Positions 25,579 through 33,646 of a stretch of DNA of 64,000 bases are shown piece by piece. Made by a program: the position numbers and the translations under genes. This DNA comes from Pseudaquabacterium pictum (GTDB lineage: Bacteria; Pseudomonadota; Gammaproteobacteria; Burkholderiales; Burkholderiaceae_C). Within the stretch, counting starts at the first letter, position 1. The number at the start of each line of letters is the position of its first letter. A model generated the notes under the pieces. That model saw only the letters and a program-made list of their open reading frames with translations. It was not told the DNA's origin and did not search any database. The stretch lies in the NCBI RefSeq assembly GCF_005403045.1, contig NZ_BJCL01000003.1, positions 496,001 to 560,000 on the forward strand, in the 5' to 3' direction.

Positions 25579-26352
25579 TCAGCGGTGTTGGAAGTCAGGT
25601 GTGCGCTTGGCCAGGAAGGCATGCATGCCCTCGTGCGCATCGGCGCTGGCAAAGCGGGTGTACAAGGCGCGGCGCTCGAACAGGATGCCTTCGGTGAGGG
25701 TGCCCTCCCAGGCCCGGTTGACCGACTCCTTGATGGCCACCAGTGCCGGCAGCGAGTAGCCGGCAATGCGCGCCGCGAGCGCCAGCGTGTCGTCGAGCAG
25801 CCGGTCATCGGGCACCACGCGCGAGACCAGCCCGTAGCGGTCGGCTTCCTGTGCGTCGAGCATGCGCGCCGACAGGCACATGTCCATCGCCTTGGCCTTG
25901 CCGATCGCATGCGGAAGCCGCTGCGTGCCGCCTGCGCCAGGCAGCATCGCCAGCTTGATCTCGGGCAGTGCGAAGCGGGCAGAGTCGGCCGCCACCACGA
26001 TGTCGCAGGCCAGCGCCAGTTCGCAGCCGCCGCCCATCGCATAGCCCGCCACGGCCGCCAGCACCGGCTTGCGCACTTGGCGGATCGTCTCCCAGTTGCG
26101 GGTGATGAAGCGATCACGGTGCACATCCATGCAAGACCAGTCCGCCATCGCGCCGATGTCGGCTCCGGCCGCAAAGGCCTTCGGCCCGCCGGTGATCACG
26201 ATGGCGCCGATGCCGTCGTCGGCATCGAAGCGCAGCAGGGCGGCGCCGAGGGCGTCCATCAGCGCGTCGTTCAGTGCGTTCAGCTGAGCCGGGCGGTTCA
26301 GCGTGACCAGCGCCACGCGGCCGTGGGTTTCGGTGAGGATCTCGTTGGACAT
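25579..26352 (-). CDS. badK: Cyclohex-1-ene-1-carboxyl-CoA hydratase (enoyl-CoA hydratase family)
   Basis: A 257-residue crotonase-family enzyme with the oxyanion segment KAFAAGADIGAM and the two catalytic glutamates Glu111 (GGGCELALACD) and Glu131 (LPEIKLAMLPGAGGTQRL). It closely resembles Rhodopseudomonas BadK in the segments I can recall, for example FITRNWETIR and KAMDMCLSARML. BadK adds water to cyclohexenecarboxyl-CoA to give 2-hydroxycyclohexanecarboxyl-CoA. A general PaaF-type hydratase is the alternative, but the operon context supports BadK. Confidence 0.88.
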   Translation of the reverse strand: MSNEILTETHGRVALVTLNRPAQLNALNDALMDALGAALLRFDADDGIGAIVITGGPKAFAAGADIGAMADWSCMDVHRDRFITRNWETIRQVRKPVLAAVAGYAMGGGCELALACDIVVAADSARFALPEIKLAMLPGAGGTQRLPHAIGKAKAMDMCLSARMLDAQEADRYGLVSRVVPDDRLLDDTLALAARIAGYSLPALVAIKESVNRAWEGTLTEGILFERRALYTRFASADAHEGMHAFLAKRTPDFQHR

Positions 26353-26377
26353 CGGCGTGACCTGCGTTCGGTGTCGG

Positions 26378-27364
26378 TCACTCGACCACGATCTTGCGAT
26401 CCTTGATCAGTGCGGCCAGCGTCTTGCCCTCGTCGGCCAACAGCTTGCGGAAGGCGGCGTTGTCCAGCGGCGTCGGCTCGGCGCCCAGATCACCGAAGCG
26501 CTGCTTCAGCGCGGGTGCGGCCAGTGCCTTGTTGAGCTCGCTGGTCAGGCGGGCAACGATCTCCGGCGGTGTGTTGTTCGGCGCCCAGACGCCGAACCAG
26601 ATGTCCAGGCCGGCGTTCTTGATGCCCAGGTCGGCATAGGTCGGGACATCGGGGAAGAACGGCGACTTCTTGTCACTGGCCACAGCCAACAGCTTGACCC
26701 GCCCGCTCTTGATGTGCGGGAAAGCGATGCCCGGGTCGAAAGCGATGTCGGCCTGGCTGGCCATCACGTCCTGCAGCGCCGGGGCTGCACCGCGGTAAGG
26801 CACATGGGTGATGAACACGCCGGCGCTCTGCTTGAACAACTCACCCGCCAGATGGGGCGGGGTACCGGTGCCTGCTGACGCATAAGCCAGCTTGCCCGGT
26901 TGCGCCTTGGCCATGGCCACCAGCTGCTTGCCGTCCTTGACCTCCAGCCCCGGGCGGGCGATCAGGTACATCTGGGTGCGGCCGATGCCCATCACCGGCG
27001 TCAGGTCACGCGACGGCAGCAAGGGCGACTTGAACAACGAGGGGTTGGCGGTTTCCACCGAGGTGGGCGCCACCAGGAAGGTGTAGCCGTCGGGTGCTGC
27101 CTTGGCGACTTCTCCCGCGGCGATGTTGCCGCTGGCGCCCGGCTTGTTCTCGACGAGCACGGTCTGCCCCAGCGCCTCGGTGGCGGCCTGTGCCAGGGTG
27201 CGTGCCATCACGTCGGTGGTGCCGCCGGGCGCGAAGCCCACAACGATGCGCACCGGCTTGGATGGCCAAGCGGGGGTCTGCGCAGCAACGGGCAAAGCGG
27301 CGAACGCCAGGACTGCAACCGCGCCCATCAGCGAGCGGCGGGCGAGGTGGGTCATGTGGGTCAT
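26378..27364 (-). CDS. Bug/TctC-family solute-binding protein in the alicyclic operon
   Basis: A 328-residue exported binding protein. The leader (MTHMTHLARRSLMGAVAVLAFAALPVAA) is followed by the family strands WPSKPVRIVVGFAPGGTTDV, GASGNIAAGEVAKAAPDGYT and, further on, FITHVPYRGAAPALQD. AAGGAG lies seven bases before the outer ATG at 27362-27364, favouring that start. It is embedded between aliA and badK, so it may bind cyclohexanecarboxylate or a similar ring acid and aid its uptake or sensing (inference). No TctAB membrane genes are present. Confidence 0.88.
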   Translation of the reverse strand: MTHMTHLARRSLMGAVAVLAFAALPVAAQTPAWPSKPVRIVVGFAPGGTTDVMARTLAQAATEALGQTVLVENKPGASGNIAAGEVAKAAPDGYTFLVAPTSVETANPSLFKSPLLPSRDLTPVMGIGRTQMYLIARPGLEVKDGKQLVAMAKAQPGKLAYASAGTGTPPHLAGELFKQSAGVFITHVPYRGAAPALQDVMASQADIAFDPGIAFPHIKSGRVKLLAVASDKKSPFFPDVPTYADLGIKNAGLDIWFGVWAPNNTPPEIVARLTSELNKALAAPALKQRFGDLGAEPTPLDNAAFRKLLADEGKTLAALIKDRKIVVE

Positions 27365-27399
27365 CGTTGTCTCCTTGGGGTGGTGGGTCGTCGCCGGGG

Positions 27400-29055
27400 T
27401 CAGAGCTGGCCGGATGCAGCCAGCGCACGCACCTGCTCACGCAACTTGAACTTCTGGACCTTGCCCGATGGGGTGCTGGGCATGGACTCGCACAGGTGCA
27501 GGCGCTCGGGGATGTACTGCAGCGCCACCTTCTGGTCCTTGAGGAACTGCACCAGTTCGGGCAACGTCACGGTCTGGCCGGGGCGTGGCACCACCACCGC
27601 GCAGCCGCGTTCGCCCAGGCGCTCATCGGGCACGGCCACCACTGCCACCTGGGCGATCGCCGGATGTTTGTAGAGCAGGGCCTCGATCTCAAAGACCGGC
27701 ACGTTCTCGCCGCCACGGATGATCACGTCCTTGCTGCGGCCGCTGATGCGCACATAGCCCGCGTCTGTCAGGTATGCCTCGTCGCCGGTGTCCATCCAGC
27801 CTTCGCCATCCACGCCGTTGAGTTGCGGACGCTTCAGGTACCCGCCGAAGTTCGACGGTGAGCGCACCAGCAGCTTGCCGGGCTGGCCGTCGGGCACCGG
27901 GTTGCCGTCGAAGTCGACCACCAACAGTTCGACGCCGGGCAGCGGGCAGCCGTCGGTGGTGGCCGCCAGCGCGTCGTCGTCGTCCAGCTTGATCAGCGTG
28001 ACGGCGCCGTTCTCTGTCATGCCCCAGGCCGAAACGATCTTCGTGCCGAGTACCTGGCGCGCCTGTTCCACCAGCGGGCCGGGAATCGGTGCGCCGGCAC
28101 ACAGGAAGGTCTTCAGGCTGGGCACGCCCTGGCCACTCTCGGCCACCACCCGCGACAGGTCGGCCAGGAAGGGCGTCGACGCCATGGTGAAGCTGCAGCC
28201 TTCGGAGCGGATCAGCGCGGCCGCGCGTGCTGGTTCCCAGGTGTCCTGCAGCACCGCGCTGGCGCGCAGCAGGATCGGCATCATCAGGCCGTACATGAAG
28301 CCGGTCTGGTGGGCCATCGGCGAGGCCATCAGCACCACGTCGTCGGCGCCCAGGCGCAGTCGCTCCGCATAGGGACGAATGTTGGCCATCACCGTGTTGG
28401 CGGTGTGCATCACGCCCTTGGGCTCGCCGGTCGTGCCCGAGGTGTAGATCAGCTGAGTGATGTCGTCGGGGCCGGGTCGGTGGGCATGGAGGATCTGCGC
28501 CGCATCGGGCGCGTTCTCCCAGGCCGGTTCGCTCAGCAGAGCCTCGTAGCTGTTGGCGCCGGTGCCGCCGACCACCACGACATGCTCCAGCTCGGGCAGG
28601 CTGGCGCGCAGGCCGTTGGCCATCGCCTCATGGTCGAAATTGCGAAACACCTTGGGCACGATCAGCACCTTGGCTGCACCGTGCTTCAGCATGAACGACA
28701 GCTCGCGCTCGCGGAAGATGTGCATCAACGGGTTCACCACCGCACCGATGCGCGAGCAGGCCAGGTAGGTGACGGTGAATTGCCACCAGTTCGGCAACTG
28801 CATCGCCACCACGTCATTGCGGCCCACGCCCAGCCGGGCCAGGCCCACGGCCACGCGGTCGGCCAGGCGGGCCAGTTCGCGGTAGGTCAGGCGGGCGACC
28901 TGGTCGCCATCGAGTTGCAGCGCAGTCAGCGCGCGCTTGTCGGGGCAGGTGGCGACGCAGCCGTCCAACTCGTCGTTGATCGTGCGGTCAAGCCAGTGGC
29001 CCTGCGCGACGGCGGCAGCACGGCGCGGGGGCAGCAGAACGGCGTCGAATTCCAT
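27400..29055 (-). CDS. aliA: Cyclohexanecarboxylate-CoA ligase (AMP-forming)
   Basis: A 551-residue acyl-adenylate-forming ligase. The phosphate-binding loop YTSGTTGEPKG is at residues 204-214, later motifs include SAWGMTENG, GWMDTGDEAYL and GRSKDVIIRGGENV, and the catalytic lysine is Lys532 in PSTPSGKVQKFKL. AliA activates cyclohexanecarboxylate as the CoA thioester at the start of the pathway. The assignment to AliA rather than another acid ligase rests on its place between aliB and badK. ATG 29053-29055 is chosen because it opens the aligned protein; upstream sequence in this frame is antisense-like and not ligase. Confidence 0.88.
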   Translation of the reverse strand: MEFDAVLLPPRRAAAVAQGHWLDRTINDELDGCVATCPDKRALTALQLDGDQVARLTYRELARLADRVAVGLARLGVGRNDVVAMQLPNWWQFTVTYLACSRIGAVVNPLMHIFRERELSFMLKHGAAKVLIVPKVFRNFDHEAMANGLRASLPELEHVVVVGGTGANSYEALLSEPAWENAPDAAQILHAHRPGPDDITQLIYTSGTTGEPKGVMHTANTVMANIRPYAERLRLGADDVVLMASPMAHQTGFMYGLMMPILLRASAVLQDTWEPARAAALIRSEGCSFTMASTPFLADLSRVVAESGQGVPSLKTFLCAGAPIPGPLVEQARQVLGTKIVSAWGMTENGAVTLIKLDDDDALAATTDGCPLPGVELLVVDFDGNPVPDGQPGKLLVRSPSNFGGYLKRPQLNGVDGEGWMDTGDEAYLTDAGYVRISGRSKDVIIRGGENVPVFEIEALLYKHPAIAQVAVVAVPDERLGERGCAVVVPRPGQTVTLPELVQFLKDQKVALQYIPERLHLCESMPSTPSGKVQKFKLREQVRALAASGQL

Positions 29056-29105
29056 GGTTTGTCTCCTGGTGTGTTCTGGTCGGGTCTCTGGGCACGCCGC
29101 GGTTT

Positions 29106-30263
29106 TCAGGCCGGCACGAACTGCCGCCCGGCGCGGGTGCGGGCGATGATGGTTTTCATGATCTGGGCCGTGCCGTCGCCGATCTGGAAGCCCAGCACGT
29201 CGCGCAGCCGCTGCTCCATCGGCCCGCGGTCGTAGCCGCCGTGGCCGAAGCAGAGCAGGCACTGGTGGATCACGTCGTAGGCCAGCTTCGGGCCCCACCA
29301 CTTGGCCATGCCGGCTTCGGCGGTGTGCGGCAGGCCGCGGTCTTTCAGCCACAGGCCCTGCAGGCACAGCAGGCGTGCGCCCTCGACCTCGGTGTCGAAC
29401 TGCGCCAGCGGATGCGTCACGCCCTGGAAGGCCGACAGTGGCTGACCAAACGCCTGCCGCTGCGTGATCCAGGCCCAGGTCTCCTCCAGCGCCACCCGGG
29501 CGACGGCCAGGCACTGCAGGCCGATCAGCGAGCGTGAGAAGTCGAAGCCGTGCATCACCTGCACGAAGCCCTTGTTCTCGTCGCCGAGGCGGTGGGTGGC
29601 AGGCACGCGCACGTTCTCGAAGAAGATCGAGCCGCGGCCGATGGCGCGCTGGCCGTGGCAGTCAAAGCGGTTGGTCGTGATGCCCGGCGTGCCCATCGGC
29701 ACCAGCAGCGCAGTCACGCCGTGGGCGCCAGACTCCGGCGTGCTGGTGCGTCCGAAGACCACCGAAATGTCGGCCTGGTCGGCGGCCGAGATCGAGGTCT
29801 TTTCGCCGTTGATCACGTAGTGGTCGCCATCGCGTTCGATGCGCAGCCGCAGGTTCGCCGCATCCGACCCGCCGCGGGGCTCGGTCAGCGCGATCGCGCA
29901 GATCGCCTTGCCGGCGACCAGCTTCTTCAGCCACGGGCCGACGACATCCGGGTTGCCGTACTTGGACAGGATCTGCGCGTTCAGCGATGCCAGCAGGTTC
30001 AGGTATGAGAAGCTCAGGTCGGCGCGGGCGATCTCCTCGTGGATCACGCCGGCGGCCAGGCAGCCCATGCCCAATCCGCCGAACTGCTCGGGCAGTTCCG
30101 GGCAGATGAAGCCGAGCTCGCCCATCTCGGCCAGCAGCTGACGGTCCAGGTCGCGGCTCTTGTCGCGGGCCAGGAAGCCAGGCGCCACGCGCTCGGTGGC
30201 GAAGCGGCGCACACTGTCGGCAAGAGCCTGCAGGTCGCTGTCGATGTAGGGGTTCGGATTCAT
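29106..30263 (-). CDS. aliB: Cyclohexanecarboxyl-CoA dehydrogenase
   Basis: A 385-residue acyl-CoA dehydrogenase-family flavoprotein that would introduce the double bond into cyclohexanecarboxyl-CoA. Visible blocks are AIALTEPRGGSDAANLRLR, GEKTSISAADQADI and RQAFGQPLSAFQ. At the position of the usual catalytic glutamate (YEGT in the neighbouring dehydrogenases) it has Asp363 in QIGDGTAQIMK. An aspartate there fits specialised ring-acyl-CoA dehydrogenases. It sits between badI and aliA with short gaps. Family call is certain; substrate follows from context. Confidence 0.88.
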   Translation of the reverse strand: MNPNPYIDSDLQALADSVRRFATERVAPGFLARDKSRDLDRQLLAEMGELGFICPELPEQFGGLGMGCLAAGVIHEEIARADLSFSYLNLLASLNAQILSKYGNPDVVGPWLKKLVAGKAICAIALTEPRGGSDAANLRLRIERDGDHYVINGEKTSISAADQADISVVFGRTSTPESGAHGVTALLVPMGTPGITTNRFDCHGQRAIGRGSIFFENVRVPATHRLGDENKGFVQVMHGFDFSRSLIGLQCLAVARVALEETWAWITQRQAFGQPLSAFQGVTHPLAQFDTEVEGARLLCLQGLWLKDRGLPHTAEAGMAKWWGPKLAYDVIHQCLLCFGHGGYDRGPMEQRLRDVLGFQIGDGTAQIMKTIIARTRAGRQFVPA

Positions 30264-30284
30264 CGCGGCGCTCCGGCTGGACGC

Positions 30285-31067
30285 TTACTTGGCGTACTTC
30301 TTGAAGTCAGGCTTGCGCTTGTCCTTCAGCGCGTTCACCCCCTCGCGCGACTCCTCGGTGTCGTAGTACAGCTTCAGCGCGTACATGCCCATGCCGGCGA
30401 TGCCGCTCTGGTGCGCGGTGTCGCAGTTGAAGCTGCGTTTGGCAATCGCGATGGCGGTGGGGCTGCGCTCGCAGATCGTCTCGGCCCATTCCTGCACCGT
30501 GGCGTCGAGCTGCTCGTGCGGCACGCAGACGTTTGCCAGACCCATCGCCACAGCCTCGGCGCCTGAGTAGCGCTTGTTCAGGTACCAGATCTCCCGCGCC
30601 TTCTTCTCACCCACCACGCGGGCCAGGAAGGCGGTGCCATAGCCTGGGTCGACCGAGCCCATCTTCGGGCCGACCTGGCCGAAGACGGCCTTCTCGGAGC
30701 AGATCGTCAGGTCGCAGATCGTGCAGAGCACGTTGCCGCCGCCGATGGCAAAGCCCTGCACCCGGGCGATCACCGGCTTGGGCACGTCGCGGATGGCGGT
30801 GTGCAGCTCTTCCATCGGCAAGCCGATGGTGCCGCGGCCGTCGTAGTTGCCGTCGTGCGCCGATTGGTCGCCGCCGGTGCAGAAGGCCTTCTCGCCGGCG
30901 CCGGCCAGCACGATGCAGCCCACTTCGCGGTCGTAGCCTGCCTTGTTCAAGGCCTTGATCAGTTCGTCGCAGGTGGTGCCGCGGAACGCGTTCATCTTGT
31001 CCGGGCGGTTGATCGTGATCCAGGCCACGCCGTTGCGGACTTCGTACAGGATGTCTTCGAATTTCAT
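30285..31067 (-). CDS. badI: 2-Ketocyclohexanecarboxyl-CoA hydrolase (ring cleavage)
   Basis: A 260-residue crotonase-fold enzyme that hydrolytically opens 2-ketocyclohexanecarboxyl-CoA to pimeloyl-CoA. It is strongly BadI-like: NRPDKMNAFRGTTCDELIKA, AFCTGGDQSAHDGNYDGRG, FGQVGPKMGSVDPGYGTAFL and YALKLYYDTEESREGVNAL. The family is related to MenB (DHNA-CoA synthase), with which it shares the GGDQ segment. It follows badH by 40 bases and precedes aliB by 21. This is the most diagnostic gene of the pathway. Confidence 0.95.
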   Translation of the reverse strand: MKFEDILYEVRNGVAWITINRPDKMNAFRGTTCDELIKALNKAGYDREVGCIVLAGAGEKAFCTGGDQSAHDGNYDGRGTIGLPMEELHTAIRDVPKPVIARVQGFAIGGGNVLCTICDLTICSEKAVFGQVGPKMGSVDPGYGTAFLARVVGEKKAREIWYLNKRYSGAEAVAMGLANVCVPHEQLDATVQEWAETICERSPTAIAIAKRSFNCDTAHQSGIAGMGMYALKLYYDTEESREGVNALKDKRKPDFKKYAK

Positions 31068-31107
31068 GGTGTCTCCAGGGATGTGTGGGATGGGAAGCGC
31101 CGAGAGG

Positions 31108-31875
31108 TCAACCGTGCATCGTCAGACCGCCCGACACCGAGATCACCTGCCCGGTGATGAAGCCCGCGTCATCGCTGCCGAAGAAGGCCAGTGCGCTGGC
31201 CAGGTCGTCCGGCTGGCCAAGTCGGCCCAGCGGGATGGCGCTGCGGAAGGCTTCCAGCAGCTTGGCCGGGTCCCGCGCGCCTTCGACCACACCGGCAAGC
31301 AGCGCGGTTTCGGTCGGGCCGGGGCAGACGACGTTGACAGTGATGCCCTGGCGGGCGTGTTCACGCGCCAGGGTCTTCGACAGCGCCACCAGGCCGCCCT
31401 TGCAGGCCGAATAAACCGCTTCGCCGGAGGAACCGCCGCGGGCGGCGTCGGACGCGACATTCACGATACGGCCGTAGCGACGCTCGGCCATGCCGGGCAG
31501 CACGGCGTGCAGCATGTGCAGCGCGCCGGTCAGGTTGATCGCGATCAGCTTGTCCCACTCGGCCGGCACGGTCTTGACGAACGGCTTGAAGACATCCCAG
31601 CCGGCGTTGTTCACCAGCACGGCAATCGGGCCAAGCTCGGCCTCGGCGGCGGCCACCGCCTGGTCCACCGCGGCGCGGTCGGTGATGTCGCAGCGGAAGG
31701 CGTGGGCGATGCCACCTGCCTCGCGGATGCCGGAGGCCACCTTCTGCGCAGCCTCCAGGTTCAGGTCGAAGACGGCGACCTTGGCGCCTTCGTGCGCAAA
31801 GCGCCGGCAGGCGGCGCTGCCGATGCCACCGCCGCCGCCTGTGATCACCACTGTCTTGTCGTTCAGATTGCGCAT
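31108..31875 (-). CDS. badH: 2-Hydroxycyclohexanecarboxyl-CoA dehydrogenase
   Basis: A 255-residue classical SDR that oxidises 2-hydroxycyclohexanecarboxyl-CoA with NAD+. The cofactor motif is TGGGGGIG (residues 12-19), with NNAGWDVFKPFVKT, catalytic Ser142, Tyr155 and Lys159 (YSACK), and the C-terminal ITGQVISVSGGL. The stretch GGSSGEAVYSACKGGLVALSKTLAREHAR is as in known BadH. AGGAG lies eight bases ahead of ATG 31873-31875, which decides the start over an upstream ATG. It is the first gene of the alicyclic operon. Confidence 0.94.
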   Translation of the reverse strand: MRNLNDKTVVITGGGGGIGSAACRRFAHEGAKVAVFDLNLEAAQKVASGIREAGGIAHAFRCDITDRAAVDQAVAAAEAELGPIAVLVNNAGWDVFKPFVKTVPAEWDKLIAINLTGALHMLHAVLPGMAERRYGRIVNVASDAARGGSSGEAVYSACKGGLVALSKTLAREHARQGITVNVVCPGPTETALLAGVVEGARDPAKLLEAFRSAIPLGRLGQPDDLASALAFFGSDDAGFITGQVISVSGGLTMHG

Positions 31876-31923
31876 GTCGAGCTCCTGGGTTGGGACCGGC
31901 AGGACATGTGCGTCTGCAACGGT

Positions 31924-31941
31924 CATTGCATTGAGTCAATG
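31924..31941. promoter_or_regulatory. Candidate BadR operator (TTGAGTCAA dyad) upstream of badH
   Basis: The nine-base dyad TTGA-G-TCAA sits about 56 bases upstream of the badH start. The same core (CATTGACTCA in the opposite orientation) recurs at 32807-32816 just ahead of the MarR gene. Shared sites at the operon and at the regulator fit repression and autoregulation by BadR. The assignment is inferred from position and symmetry. Confidence 0.5.
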
Positions 31942-31973
31942 TGTTGTCTCATTATGCGGAGATCCGATGCGAA

Positions 31974-31991
31974 ACGACAATAGGTTGTCGT
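31974..31991. promoter_or_regulatory. Perfect inverted repeat ACGACAA-TAGG-TTGTCGT
   Basis: A perfect 7-bp dyad with a four-base spacer lies about 100 bases upstream of badH in a locally AT-rich stretch. Size and symmetry (18 bp) suit a MarR-family dimer, so it is a second candidate operator for the BadR-like regulator. A role as a terminator is unlikely, since no gene ends here. Confidence 0.5.
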
Positions 31992-32200
31992 ATTAATTTT
32001 CTTTGGGGCTTACCCTATGTCGACCACGCTAGGAGTGCAGCCTCACGGAGGTGGGTGTGATGCGCCAATCCATTGGCGCACCTCCGTCAGGATGTTTCAG
32101 ATGGAAGCGCTGGGCCCCGCGCTCACGGGCAGGCACGCCATGGGCACATGGCGCCGGTGCCGAAGGCCGGCCCGGCGAAGTGCGGCCGGATCTGAGAGTT

Positions 32201-32764
32201 TCAGAGCGCAGCGGTCTCGCCGTCCGGCCCCTGGTCCAGGCGCTGCATGTTCTCCAACAGCCGCAGCAGGTAGTGCAGGGTGTGGGTGATGTCGCCGAGC
32301 GAGAACTCGTCGAGTGCCTGGGCGTAGTAGGCATTGATCTTGGGCCTGGCCAGGTCCAGCCAGACGTGGCGCCCATGGTCGGTCATGCGGATCAGGCGAG
32401 ACCGCCGATCCTTCTCGTCGGGCTCCACGCAGATGTGGCCGTCGCGTTCCATGCGGCCGAGCACGCCCGACAGGTTTTGCCGGCTGACCATCAGATAGCG
32501 GGCCAGCTCATTCACACCCATGCCCGGCGCGGACTCTGGCCGCGAGAGCGCGCCCAGAACGGCCCACTGCTGGGTGGTGAGGCCTTCGCTCTCGACCGCG
32601 CGCGAGCCAGTTTTGTGCAGCAGGTTGGTGCACTGGTACAAACGAAAGAACAACCGGTTGGCCAACTCCATCCGGGCTGCTTCGCGGCTGTCTTGTGGAT
32701 CTGCTTGTGACGACTGGCCGCCGGATGTTGGCAGTGCGGGTGGCTTGGGCATGGGCATAGGCAT
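32201..32764 (-). CDS. badR: MarR-family repressor of the alicyclic operon (BadR-like)
   Basis: A 187-residue MarR regulator with a low-complexity N terminus (MPMPMPKPP). The winged helix-turn-helix is clear: LTTQQWAVLGALSR, MGVNELARYLMVSRQNLSGVLGRME, then the wing DEKDRRSRLIRMTDHG. It lies upstream of badH on the same strand with about 325 bases between, as expected of BadR, which in Rhodopseudomonas represses the badHI/aliAB/badK genes and responds to 2-ketocyclohexanecarboxyl-CoA. Several ATGs compete; 32762-32764 is the outermost and none has a good ribosome-binding site. Confidence 0.85.
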   Translation of the reverse strand: MPMPMPKPPALPTSGGQSSQADPQDSREAARMELANRLFFRLYQCTNLLHKTGSRAVESEGLTTQQWAVLGALSRPESAPGMGVNELARYLMVSRQNLSGVLGRMERDGHICVEPDEKDRRSRLIRMTDHGRHVWLDLARPKINAYYAQALDEFSLGDITHTLHYLLRLLENMQRLDQGPDGETAAL

Positions 32765-32806
32765 AGGACCGGTGGAATGGCGCACACTGCAGACGATCTG
32801 CAATGC

Positions 32807-32816
32807 ATTGACTCAT
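32807..32816. promoter_or_regulatory. Second copy of the TTGACTCA core, upstream of badR
   Basis: CATTGACTCA lies about 45 bases upstream of the badR start and matches, in opposite orientation, the dyad upstream of badH. A site here would serve autoregulation. Confidence 0.4.
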
Positions 32817-32899
32817 TTTGCCAGCAGCAGCCTGCCGCAGGTTGCCGCCACCATGGCCATGCGCTGCAATTCGCTGCGGGCTGCCGGCCGCAATCGCCA

Positions 32900-33583
32900 T
32901 CAACGCTCAGGCGGTTCGATTGGCGAATCACGTCGAACCGTGCCGGCTTGCCAAGCCGGCAGGCGCCAATCCAGCAGAACTGCAGCAACGCGCAGCGCGG
33001 TCGCTGTGCCAGCAGCGGCCAGCAGGGCGCCCCACTGCGACAGGCCTGCGGCGTGTGCCAGAACCAATACCCAGCCGCCCGCGAATGAGCAGATGGCGTA
33101 GGGCCGATGGTCGCTGAACGCTCTGGGAATCTCGTTGCAGACGATGTCGCGCAACACGCCGCCGAACACCGCCGTCACCATGCCCAGGATCACGGCAATG
33201 ATGGCCGGCATCTGTGCATCGATGGCGATTTGTGTGCCCACCGCAGTGAACAACCCGAGTCCGAGTGCATCGGGCCACTGCATGGCCCGCGCCGTTGGAT
33301 CCAGATGCTTGGCGCGCATTACGAGCATGGCGCCCACGCACAGCGCGAGCAGGACCCACACCCATCCCGCGTGCTGCACCCAGAACAGCGGGCGCCTGTC
33401 CAGCAGGATGTCACGGACGGTGCCGCCGCCAAAGGCCGCCAGTCCCGCCACGACGCAGATGCCCACGGCGTCGAGGCGCTTGCGGGCGCCTTCGATCACA
33501 CCCGACAGGGCGAACGCAATGGTGGCGACGACCTCCACGGCAAACTGTGTCTGGGATAGCGCCCACGGCAAGGCATTCGGCAT
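32900..33583 (-). CDS. TRIC-family (UPF0126) trimeric intracellular cation channel homologue
   Basis: A 227-residue membrane protein made of two repeats of three helices. Each repeat carries the family's glycine-rich kinked segment: AFGGGTVRDILLDRRPLFWV near residue 50 and AVFGGVLRDIVCNEIPRAF near residue 138. Bacterial members (YadS/YicG type) form trimeric potassium-permeable channels. Length is slightly above average owing to a polar tail. It separates badR from pcaR and has no evident role in catabolism. The ATG at 33581-33583 opens just before the first helix. Confidence 0.9.
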   Translation of the reverse strand: MPNALPWALSQTQFAVEVVATIAFALSGVIEGARKRLDAVGICVVAGLAAFGGGTVRDILLDRRPLFWVQHAGWVWVLLALCVGAMLVMRAKHLDPTARAMQWPDALGLGLFTAVGTQIAIDAQMPAIIAVILGMVTAVFGGVLRDIVCNEIPRAFSDHRPYAICSFAGGWVLVLAHAAGLSQWGALLAAAGTATALRVAAVLLDWRLPAWQAGTVRRDSPIEPPER

Positions 33584-33646
33584 GTGATTTCTCGATCGCT
33601 GTCAGGTCGCGAGGTGGGCGTGGCTTCGATACGCGCTCGCACGCAT

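Noticed and set aside
31974-31991. The perfect dyad ACGACAA-TAGG-TTGTCGT considered as a terminator.
   Set aside because: No gene ends nearby and it sits between divergent control regions; an operator is more likely.
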